Origin: Sipunculus nudus
Taxonomy: Eukaryota > Annelida > Sipuncula > Golfingiida > Sipunculidae
DNA length: 64,000 nucleotides
NCBI GenBank assembly: GCA_026874595.1
Contig: CM049316.1
Coordinates: forward strand, 9,538,839-9,602,838
Reading direction: 5' to 3'
Within the stretch, counting starts at the first letter, position 1. Every line of letters starts with the position of its first letter. Below, piece after piece: positions 1-10,869 of the stretch. The notes beneath the pieces were generated by a model. That model saw nothing but the letters and a program-made list of their open reading frames with translations, did not search any database and was not told the DNA's origin. The position numbers and the translations under genes are program-made.

Positions 1-1179
1 GGCTCCACTAATTAAGGGGTGTGGCCCTTGACTGCAGCAGGCTGTCAAACCATAATTTGGGGGTTTGGCCCTACCAAAGCCCACACTTAGAAATCAAACA
101 AATTCAGCACACAAAACATTTATTTACATCAAATGTTAAACTGCAACTACTCAATGACAATGAACACAATTTTTTATTATCATTTATTTGATCAAATGTA
201 TATAAAGGGCGATGCCCATAGCCTGTTTTATTCTTTTTGAGGGAGCATGCGGGTATGTGTGAGGTGGAGTTTTAAATATATGTGTCAGTTATAAACATGA
301 TATTAAAAAGTGACATCTGTTATTAGTTGTTATAGAAATGACAAAAACAAAATATTAGCATTACTGGAAATCCATTTTCGCATGAAAGTTTTGTGTAATA
401 CTAAATGAAATTTCCCCCTCTGGCTAAGTTCTTTTGTCTGTAAACGTAAGCCAACGGAGCCAAAAAGTAATAGTTGTTACTGACAGGCTTGTAGTTACTA
501 GGTGATTAGGGGGCCCGGCGGCTGAAATGGTGCTCTCAGATTCATGCAGCGGCCGATATGGTTGACCAGACAGTCAGTGACGGTCTCTGGCTAATTTGAG
601 CCAGCTGCTGATATTGCCTGCGTCTGGGTGCCGGTTGCCAATATGGTTGGTTTGAGGCCGGCGGCCAATATCAACTGTGGCTGATATGTCCCTAATCCTA
701 TGTACAGCAACCATTTTGACTGACACAGCTCAACCACCTAGCAATCTGCACCCATAGACCATAGGCTTAGAAAGACAGACCCAACACCCCACTGGATCAG
801 TTTGTATATTCACTGAATAAAATTTAAAATTATCAGTAGGATTTGGGAATTTGCTTTAAAAATGAAAATATGTTGCACAAAATTATGCGCAAAAATTTGT
901 TGTATGGAAAATAATTTTTTTACATAACTTTCCCTGGACAAAATAGCTACCCCTAGTAAAATTGATTAAAAAAATTGATTACCTGGAAAATAAAAGAGGA
1001 TATTTTTATTTAAGTGATGGAAGAAAAAAAAATAAATCATCATGGAATTATTGTTATCTTGGGAAATGTGTGCCTTCTGTAAAAAATGATGAAAATCTGT
1101 AACAAAGTTATAAACTATAGTGTAATAAACTATAATTATTGTCCACAGGATTTATTGCCAGTGTTTTTCAGCATGAGGG
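1..1179. other. AT-rich intergenic stretch, no gene
   Basis: I see no gene here; only short random reading frames occur and none has a recognisable domain. Positions about 500-700 are GC-richer than the surroundings and contain several imperfect copies of short words such as GGCCGATATGG, CTGATATTGCC, GCCAATATGG and GCTGATATGTCC, which suggests a decayed short tandem repeat. The rest is poly-A/T-rich sequence typical of a mollusc-like intergenic region. Confidence 0.6.
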
Positions 1180-1990
1180 CCAATTTAGCTCTCATACGTG
1201 AACCTGTGAGCTTATGCAATGGTGCATCATCGTTTGTGGTTTGTCGTCCATACGTCAACCCATACTATCACAAAGATGGCAGGAGTTAGCATTTCCAAAT
1301 TTTATGCAAAAAAAAATCAGTCATCCTAAAAAGTTTATCAGATTTTGCTTATAATTTTTGCTATCTGCTTAAATTTCGTTTTATAGGGAAAAAACTTAAA
1401 AACCTTTAAAAATCTTCTACTCTGAAATTGTTCAGCCAAATTGTCCAATATTTCACAGAAATTATCCAAGGAACAATCTTTTTCAAGTTTGTTAGAATGT
1501 TTCAATATTTTTTTTTTTTTTGCCAAGTTACAGGAAGCTGAACTTAGTCATTTGGCTAAAAAGTATACTAAAATTTAAATAACAAAAACGGCTGGAGCTA
1601 TCTTCATCAAATTTTATGCAAATGTTAGTCACATGAGTCATAGTTTAAAATTGAGGTAATGGTGGCACCACCTGCATCGGCCTTTTTTGTACAGGGGTCA
1701 TCAGTACTTTAACCCATAATTTCTCAGGAATAGTAGGAGCTAGCATCTCCAAATTTTACACAAAAATCAGTCATCTCTCAGATATTGTGGGATTGAGCTT
1801 TTTGTTGCGCCACCTGCATCAATTTACAATTGGGGGATAAGCTTGATAAACATTTTAGAATCTTCTTCTCCGAAAACAGTCAGCCAAATTGTTCAATATT
1901 TCACGGAAATTATTGCAGAGACAACCTTACACCTTTTAGGTGGCCTTGTTCAAGTTTGCTTAAATGATTTTTTTTCTGAATTATTGGGCC
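1180..1990. repeat. Degenerate two-unit tandem repeat (period about 454 bp)
   Basis: Two diverged direct copies about 454 bp apart are visible. The phrase around 1281-1324 (AGGAGTTAGCATTTCCAAAT) recurs near 1735-1780. The phrase around 1405-1500 (GTTCAGCCAAATTGTCCAAT and following) recurs near 1860-1960. The second copy also contains GGTGGCACCACC at about 1662 and GCGCCACCTGCATC at about 1807, resembling the cores of other repeats in the window. This kind of repeat, with 'cttcttctcc...agccaaatt' phrases, is common in molluscan genomes (general knowledge). No coding capacity is seen. Confidence 0.6.
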
Positions 1991-4139
1991 TTTAACAATG
2001 AAAGGACTGTGAGATACATTTTTGGTAAACAAAGCTATATTGTAATTACAGACTGAGCTCTTTTGGTATATAAGTAGAGCTGAACAAGCAACATAAATAA
2101 CTGGTTCCATATCCAGCTTATGTATAAGATAAATTTATGAATAAAATATATATGTATATGTAGAAATTAAAAATTCTGTGCAACCTATAAACTGGGTTAT
2201 TAAAAATCTAAACTGCCTAACCCACTGGTTTTGTGTAACCCATTTTATATATTTTAAAACATAAAGATAAAAACTAGGCCTTCATTTATATACATTCACC
2301 ATTTGAGCATTCACCAGTAAAAGGGACCTTTGTAGAGGGTAAGTGATGTTCTGTCATGTTGAACATTAAGTCTGTTAACATCAAATAAGCTTGCAAGTCT
2401 GGTCAATTAAAAAGTAACTTAAATACACTTCTATGAATTTCAGCTTATTTTATTGCTTTGTTCATGATAATTCAGTGAATCCTTTACTGATCATATTGCC
2501 AAGTTGTGAAAGAAAAAAAAATATAGAACACCCCCAATTGTATTACAGTTTTCACAAAGTGCAAATACTTGAAATATAAAAAAAAAACTTTCAAAATGGT
2601 TTAAAAGAACATTGTAATTTAAAATGAAAATTACTATCCATTAAACAGACTATATTTTAGTCAGAAGTCAGAAGATGGTCATTGAACATTGGATAAATAC
2701 ACAGCGCTCTTGCTTGGTTTTTAGGCCCAGAAATGACTGTCTGTGTTAAAACTTTGCACGTTTAAAACCATGAATGGAACAGAATGTGCAGGAATGTCCT
2801 ACTATGAATCTCTGAATGGCTCTCTGTCTTTGACCAGGCAGATGAAAAGCCCTAAACCTTTGGTAAAAATAATAATATGGGTCTGAAATATTTTGTCAGC
2901 ATTGTGAAAAAAAAATTTCTCAGCTGAGTCTGTATCTCAAGTGTCAGTACTACAGAGAAAGTGACCCCTTTTATAGATTTTAACCCAGTTTTTTTTTATT
3001 TCCTGGCCATTGTCAGGACTTTCCTGGACTGAAACTATGATTTTGCCTAGATTTCCTGGGCCAATAATGGCTTAGGGAAACGAGGGAAAGAAACATTTCA
3101 TTTTGCTTTTGAAGCTGAAAATGAAAGGCATAAATTAAATCCTTATCCCTTTTCTTGCAAACATTGACATGACAAAACTTATCCATTACAGAATATTTGG
3201 TTTCACATGATTGAAAACAACTACAAATACCAATATTTATATTCAATATATTTTTTTATCAAACAGATATTTTTTATCAAATCTTTGTTTGCCAACTTCT
3301 TTTTTTTTGTGGATTAATTGACAGTGAGGGTAAATTAAATAACTGCTATTTGACCATTGCTTTATTACTGTATATACACTTGAATAACAACTAGGACAGT
3401 CTGTGAAGCCTAGTTTAATATATGAATCAATGGTGATGGAACAAATATAAATTAGTACAAAACAAATGGTATCTGACAGTGTAGGCAGGTTACTGGTCTC
3501 CAGCCCCCAGACCCCAGCATCTGTTTACTGTGGAGTTTACATGTGAATGTTAATGGAATAAATCAGTAAATCAGTGAATCAATAACCTCTCGCTCTTTGT
3601 TTCTCTTCACTCTCTCTCACAGGCATAACTGTGTGACACCTTGAAAACTAAAACATAATACAAAATAGACAGGCAGGATCCTTCTTCATTTCAGATGATA
3701 AAAGTGAAACTTTTGGATTGACAGCAAGGTTCCAGTTGAAGTCTCTGGCTTGTATTAAATGGTACTTTAATGATAAAACTACATTCTCCTTCTTGAGAAT
3801 GACCTAATGCAATATTGAATGACTAGATTCATGACTGATTGAAATCACAGATCTTATTTCATATATGTATATCCAACTTTGAATATTTAAGGACTTGATT
3901 AATTACTCTCATTAATACATATATAACATTTAATATATATAGTGTGACATTTAGTAAGTGCATCAGGTAACATTAAGATAACGGCAGTGCATGGTACTTA
4001 TTAATATCATAGCTGAAATAATATCAGAAGTTGATGAGAAAAGTTTTTAATATTGTGCAGAATTATAAACTGCATCATTTAAAAACATATTGTACAGATA
4101 ATAAGATTCATTATTTATATAGTTATTGCTTAAGAAAAC
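1991..4139. other. AT-rich intergenic stretch upstream of CENPT, no gene
   Basis: No reading frame longer than about 80 codons and no recognisable protein motif lies here. The words 'tttcctggcc' and 'tttcctgg' near 3000-3060 resemble fragments of a dispersed 'fast-decayed' repeat also glimpsed near 13090, 18475 and 19410. Otherwise I see nothing. Confidence 0.55.
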
Positions 4140-4462
4140 TTAGTCTCTCCAACAGACGCCAGGTGCCGCTACCGCTTTGCACCAGTACTTCTGTTATTGG
4201 ACGCCATTTTACTTAGGAATGGAAGTGTTGTTTGGCATGCGCAAGGAATCCCCCTACTATCCCACCCTTGCAAGTGGATTATTTTTGCCACACAGCCAAA
4301 CAATATTGTTTACTTGTCTTTATTGGGGTCTGCCGGGTCTGTGTAAGGGCGACATCCATTCCGGATTCACTTCCAGATGCTAGGGAGGTTTCCTTGCGCA
4401 TGCCCATTGGCACTTCCGTTTTTCAAGATTCTAGCGGCACCTGGTGTCTGTTGAAGAGACTA
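4140..4462. mobile_element. Palindromic element (MITE-like) beside the CENPT start, with promoter-like words
   Basis: The two ends are imperfect inverted repeats. The left end (about 4140-4172) and the reverse complement of the right end (about 4430-4462) agree at about 30 of 33 positions, and both contain AACAGACNCCAGGTGCCGCTA. A second inverted pair lies inside, GGCATGCGCAAGGAA at about 4234-4248 against TTCCTTGCGCATGCC at about 4389-4403. An identical 8-bp word AAGAAAAC flanks it (4132-4139 and 4463-4470) and could be a target duplication. This points to a non-autonomous DNA transposon of about 320 bp. The same segment carries words found in housekeeping promoters: GCATGCGCA (NRF1-like), CACTTCCG and GGAAGTG (ETS-like), ATTGG (reverse CCAAT) and GACGCCATTTT (YY1-like). 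It ends about 120 bp before the CENPT start, so it may be, or contribute to, the promoter. That role is inference. Confidence 0.6.
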
Positions 4463-4559
4463 AAGAAAACTCACATAAGTTAAGATGATCAGCTGTGAAA
4501 ATATGTAATTCTTGCTTTTTTCAACAAAGAGTAATCCCGGTACTGATTGTCCTTCTGCA

Positions 4560-4593
4560 GGTTCCTGTGGTTCTGATGATGCATCATGACTGA
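4560..4593 (+). promoter_or_regulatory. Probable 5'UTR splice acceptor and tiny uORF overlapping the CENPT start
   Basis: A pyrimidine-rich stretch ending TTCTGCAG at 4560 looks like an acceptor, so the transcript probably has an upstream non-coding exon. Two ATGs at 4576 and 4579 open a five-codon reading frame that ends at 4593, overlapping the CENPT ATG at 4586 in another frame. The CENPT frame has a stop just upstream (4577-4579), which fixes 4586 as the first usable ATG. That ATG has A at -3, a favourable context. A uORF overlapping the start could lower translation, but this is inference. Confidence 0.4.
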
Positions 4594-4807
4594 CGACAGT
4601 ACTTCAGACCACACCATCACTCCCAGGACTCTGATCAGCAATGCCCTGAATCTTCACAGCACTGTCCACCGTCCAAGCAGGCGTGAACAGAAGCAGGAGA
4701 AGAGCACACTGTCTGCGCCTGTCAGACCCCTGGATCTGAACAGCAGTGTCAGAAAGAGAGAACGGATGTCCATGTCCATGATGGCAGAAAAAACACCTCA
4801 TGGCATG
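4586..4807 (+). CDS. CENPT: CENPT coding exon 1 (residues 1-74)
   Basis: Starts at the ATG with an in-frame stop just upstream. It encodes 74 whole codons ending ...KTPHGM before the donor ATG|GTATGG (phase 0). Residues 10-20 read TITPRTLISNA, the first TPRT motif, comparable with Thr11 of human CENP-T, which binds Spc24/Spc25 when phosphorylated by CDK1. The rest is basic and serine/threonine-rich, with a KTP site at 69-71. Confidence 0.85.
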
Positions 4808-7800
4808 GTATGGTGCTTCACAGATCTGTATAAAAGGCCAGAATCCAATCTGCTCCAAGCCTAACTGATATAAATGCATAATATATGCATAATGTACACT
4901 TTTATACATAATTTGACTCATGTCAGCCATAACCCTTCTTAGCCTAGCGTGATATGATCATCATATCCTGTGAAATTTAATAATGTGAAATAAGAATATA
5001 ACTACTGTATTCACTCAGTGGATGCACATGAGTGACATGACAAGCACATACTCCTTATTGACCTTTAACCTTTCAGTTGTTGATCTGTTGTTTTAACCCT
5101 AAATATCGATATGAATAAGAGTGATGGCTGATGATGGCTGGTTGGAGATTAAAATGGCCAAATTTGATAAATCCAGCAATGAAATCTGCCAACTGACCCT
5201 GTTCTTGCCTTTTGAGATTGGTTGATTGGATTACTCTTATTGTGTGGAGTGTGCTGATGTATTGGTTGGGGCGCTGGATTCGTTCACGACATCCTGAACA
5301 CACCACCTTCCATGCTAAGACACACCTTCATCACTGTCATCTACAAAGTTGTTACGCTGTCTGTCTCATCTGATAAAATTTACAAATCTACTTCAATTTT
5401 TTTTCATTGATTAACTCGTAAAAGTGGCTGTTAAATTAAGGAATTATTTGACGTTGCTTCATTTTAGGCCTCAATGAAGAATTCTTTCTTTTTGTGTAAC
5501 AGTAAGGCAGATTAAAGATGTGTTAACAAATTACATCTCAGCTGTAATTCTGTTAGTATTGTCATTATCATATAAATATAAGTAAAATATGAGTAATGAA
5601 ATATCAGGTTCAAGATTTCCTTGCTGGACATTCTACCGGTCCAATGGTGAAGAAAAGGCGGATCTCGAGAACTCCAGACCAGACACCAAAGGTTCGCAGT
5701 GCCACCACATCCCTCTCGAAGAAAGCAGCCGTTCAAAATCTGCTCCGGCACACATTTATCAACGACCAAACACCGAGAACGATGATGCAAGGGTTTCTTG
5801 ATGAAGGTGACATGTAGCTTTGTTTATTCAGACAGACTTGTTGACAGATTTATATGAAGTGATTTTGCCATGTATCAAGTTAGGGCCCTCTAAGAAAGAT
5901 TGGTTTCTCTGGCAATTTTTTTTAGCTATCAATGTGTGAGGGTCATTTTTCCCCCTGTTTTTTATTAATTTTTGTAAAGAATTTCATACATTTACGGGTC
6001 GGTGTGATAATAACAAATTGTTTTGCCAAGCAGGTAAAAGCATGTCAAAAGAAAATGAAATTTTATCAGAATATTATTATTATATTTTCTTTAAAGAACT
6101 CTTTGAGCTGATAGAGCTAAAAATTTGAAAATGTTTTCTTAAAAACAAAAAAAAATGTTGAGATTGGGGTTCTGATTGATATGTACAGTGCCTGAGTTGG
6201 GCCTTAGATGTATATGTTTTTAGTGTTTTCAAGCATGGAGCTTTAAAAAGAAAAATAGATTTTAATATTTGAATTGTCAAAATTACATTTGTAGATGAAA
6301 CATGGCAGCTTGGAAGTTCTTTTAAATATTCAGGTAATACTGAACTAAATGACTAATTTTGGAATTAATAAACCTGCCATATTTCAGTTATATTAATTCA
6401 TAGATAATGTTGAATTACAAAATGGTGATATTGATTAAGTCTGTAAAACTGTAAGCGAGTGAAACCTGTGAGAAAAATTGCAAAAACAAGGGAGTGTTTT
6501 ACTGCTCTGATACACACTTTTATTAATTTTTTTTAGCACCAGAGAAAACACCTCTGGTTCCACAGAGACAGTTCCTGTCACAACCTGTCAGAGCTGTGCC
6601 ATCGCCTCATCTACCATCCAGAAGAAGAAAAAGGTAGGAAAAAAAGAAACCTGTAACTATCAGCAAAGTACAAAGCATCATAATGATTCATTAGGAGGTG
6701 GATCATAAAGAAAAACCTGTAACTATCAACAAAGTACAAAGCATCATAATGATTCATTGGGAGGTGGGTCATAAAGAAAAACTTGTAACTATCAGCAAAG
6801 TACAAAGCATCATAATGATTCATTAGGAGGTGGATCATAAAGAAAAAACTGTAACTATCAACAAAGTACAAAGCATCATAATGATTCATTCGGAGGTGGG
6901 TCATAAAGAAAAACCTGTGACTATCAACAAAGTACAAAGCATCATAATGATTCATTAGGAGGTGGGTCATAAAGAAAAACCTGTGACTATCAGCAAAGTA
7001 AAAAGCATCATAATGATTCATTAGGAGGTGGGTCATAAAGAAAAACCTTTGACTATCAACAAAGTACAAAGCATCATAATGATTCATTCGGAGGTGGGTC
7101 ATAAAGAAAAACCTGTGACTATCAACAAAGTACAAAGCATCATAATGATTCATTAGGAGGTGGATCATAAAGAAAAAACTGTAACTATCAACAAAGTACA
7201 AAGCATCATAATGATTCATTCGGAGGTGGGTCATAAAGAAAAACCTGTGACTATCAACAAAGTACAAAGCATCATAATGATTCATTAGGAGGTGGGTCAT
7301 AAAGAAAAACCTGTGACTATCAGCAAAGTAAAAAGCATCATAATGATTCATTCGGAGGTGGGTCATAAAGAAAATGCTGTAACTATCAGCGAAGTACAAA
7401 GTATCATAATGATTCATTGGGAGGTGGGTCATAAAGAAAAACTTGTAACTATCAGCAAAGTACAAAGCATCATAATGATTCATTAGGAGGTGGATCATAA
7501 AGAAAAACCTGTGACTATCAGCAAAGTACAAAGCATCATAATTATTCATTAGGAGGTGGGTCATAAAGAAAAACCTTTGACTATCAACAAAGTACAAAGC
7601 ATCATAATGATTCATTAGGAGGTGGGTCATAAAGAAAAACCTGTGACTATCAGCAAAGTAAAAAGCATCATAATGATTCATTCGGAGGTGGGTCATAAAG
7701 AAAATGCTGTAACTATCAGCGAAGTACAAAGTATCATAATGATTCATTGGGAGGTGGGTCATAAAGAAAAACTTGTAACTATCAGCAAAGTACAAAGCAT

Positions 7801-10800
7801 CATAATGATTCATTAGGAGGTGGATCATAAAGAAAAACCTGTAACTATCAACAAAGTACAAAGCATCATAATGATTCATTAGGAGGTGGGTCATAAAGAA
7901 AAACCTTTGACTATCAACAAAGTACAAAGCATCATAATGATTCATTCGGAGGTGGGTCATAAAGAAAAACCTGTGACTATCAACAAAGTACAAAGCATCA
8001 TAATGATTCATTAGGAGGTGGGTCATAAAGAAAAACCTGTGACTATCAGCAAAGTACAAAGCATCATAATGATTCATTCGGAGGTGGGTCATAAAGAAAA
8101 AGCTGTAACTATCAGCGAAGTACAAAGTATCATAATGATTCATTGGGAGGTTGGTCATAAAGAAAAACCTGTGACTATCAGCAAAGTACAAAGCATCATA
8201 ATTATTCATTAGGAGGTGGGTCTTAAAGAAAAACCTGTAACTATCAGCAAAGTACAAAGCATCATTATGATTCATTAGGAGGTGGTTCATAATGATACAC
8301 TACACTACTGTGTGTAACGTTATTGTAATTAAAGGGATGGATACTGATTCATTATCTGGGCTGCTTCATGATTTACTTGACTTTACCCTGAATACCTTGG
8401 GTATTACAGCTTACCACCCGCTACAAATATCCAAGGATTAACTATGTCAGGTTTCTAAGACCTTAGAAATTGACATTTGTTGCATCAGCAAAAATGTTTT
8501 GAGTTAACTCTAAACAAAAATCACAAAGCTCACCAGTTGTAGGCAGTCAACTTTTACTATACAGAAGCTCTCCTAGGACCCTGTTGAAAGTTTCCAGAAG
8601 GCCCAGAATTAAAAAAAAAACTCTTATATGTGTGCTCCAATCACCTCTATTTTTTTTCTTTTGAAAGAATTGTCTGTATTTTCCAACATTTAGATTGTAA
8701 TCTCCTTTATTTCGTTGCACAGTTGTTTCCTTATTGGTTATTTTTTTAAAATGATTATTGTAATATAAGCCTATTATTATTGAAAACATGCAGCTCTTTT
8801 GCAGAAATATCCATGCAAATGATGCAGTCATAGTGCAGCCACCTAAACCAATTTAATAGACCTTCAAAAGCTGCTTGTAGGACAGATGGCCTATATATTT
8901 ACCATGTAAACCATGACTGTGCAGTGTAAACTCCTGTATTTTTCCTGTATTTTTTATTGAAAGCTCCGATGAACTCCTATATATTTGTGTCAAGTCCTTT
9001 GAAACTCCTAAATTTCTTCAGGAGCCGGATGGAGGCCCTGCTTAACCCTTGGTCACCTGATATCCACCTTTTATTTTAGAGGCAGATGGCCAGTTTGTTT
9101 ATTCATCAAGTGGTGACAATTATTAATGCAGTGATTGATCAGAAGTTCGTAATTCTATGACATGGCCAAAATAGAAACAAACCAACTGTTTAATTTCGAA
9201 ACACATTCAAATTTGCCTTATCAGCATTTTTAGCTCAGCTGACTATAAGTCATCTGAGCTATAGTCGTGGTCCTTTGTCCGTCGTCCGTCCGGCCGGCCG
9301 TCCATCCGTTAACAGGGCACGTTTTAAAACCGTTGGACCTACGAATCCAAAATTCTGCATACCAATAGACATCCCCAAAATCTCCTACCATACCAAAAAT
9401 TGGGTCATTAGGACTTCGTTCCTTTGAGATATTAAGGAAAAACCTCCGTTTTCCATAAAAAAGCCATTGTTACACTTCAAAGCTGCCTAATATCAAAACC
9501 ACTGATCTGTTTTTGATCATATTTAGTATTCCTATTTTTCCATACATTTTCTGTGCACATACCAAAAATTAGGTTAGTATTGGGTATTATTTTGAAGTTA
9601 TGGGCCCAAATATAATGCAGTTTCTTAAAAATCAGGAAATATATTTGCTCACTTAACATGAGAATTGCTGAAGCTGGAGACTTTTTTTCAGGAATATAAC
9701 TTTATTTAATCAAGTTTCAATTGTTTACCCAAAATTAGATCTGAATTTTGCAAATTTTTCAAGTTATTAGCATAAATAAAAAATCAGTACCTTAAATTTT
9801 GTCTGACTTTGGCAATGGCACATTTTTTCCCTGTAATATATACATAAGGATTTAATCTTTTAAAATCTGAAATTTCAAAGGAATTGTTTGAAAAGAGTAG
9901 CTTTTATTCAAGTTTTCGTACACCATGTCAAGTGTTGTTTACATCTGGCCCACCTAGTAATACAGTCTTCACTTGCATTATGTAACCCACCCCAGGCAGC
10001 TTGCCTTGGCTTAGCTTGGCCACTACTAGCAGGCTTCCCCTCTGCCCTGCACTCCCACCCCCCAGCTGGTGCATAAACTAGATGACTGTTATAATTTTCT
10101 GTATTTTATTTTATTTTTGGCTATGCTACATTTTAGATTTTGTATTGTACCACCAGGGTTACAATGATTAAAGTGCACATTTAATTGTGTCCACAAAGTG
10201 ATGTATTGCTATGAAAGTGTGGATGTTCATCAGAGTGCTCATTAAAGATTTTAATTTGTATGACTTATAACTCATGGTTGTATCAGTTGTTACATGATAC
10301 TGGCTAAATAATCAAAATTTATATTGCTGATCCTTTATTTCAGTTCATAAAATTAAACATTCCCAACTCCAGTTTGCCTCCTGGTATAATATATTGGGTG
10401 TTTTGATCCTTGAATTAATTTTAACACATGTATTAGTTTCATAGTTGAGAATACTTTTCTTTTTCCTGATACCATTTAAAAAATAGAAATATTTAAATTT
10501 TTCCTGTTAGTGCTGTGGATTCAATTTTCACAGCATGTACACATTAGCATTTTATCTGTCAAAATCTGAAATTTGAAACTAATTGATCAAAAACTGTAGA
10601 TTTTATTCAAGTTTCTAGGTACCAAGTCTTCATTGTTTACATCAGGTCAGTATAAATGCAGTGTACTGGGCAGTTACATAACACCTTCAGGTCTGACCTA
10701 CTGCCACTGTGAGTGTTTGGGTCAGGCTGGGTCAGGCAGTAATTACCAGAGAGCCTCTCTTTCTCTCTCTCTGGCAGTCCAGCTCTCTCTTTCTCTCTTT

Positions 10801-10838
10801 TTCTCTCTCTCTCTCTCTCCTCTGCTTTTTCTCTTTCT

Positions 10839-10869
<31 letters not shown>

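Noticed and set aside
4604-4930. 108-codon antisense frame over CENPT exon 1
   Set aside because: No recognisable domain, and it overlaps the exon with the conserved TPRT motif on the other strand.
6611-8290. 559-codon antisense frame of 22-residue repeats (MTHLLMNHYDALYFADSHRF...)
   Set aside because: It is the antisense reading of the 66-bp minisatellite. It stays open only because 66 is divisible by three. Part of it overlaps CENPT exon 3, and there is no start context or domain.
6634-8293. CRISPR array
   Set aside because: Units are contiguous 66-bp tandem copies without unique spacers, in a eukaryotic intron.
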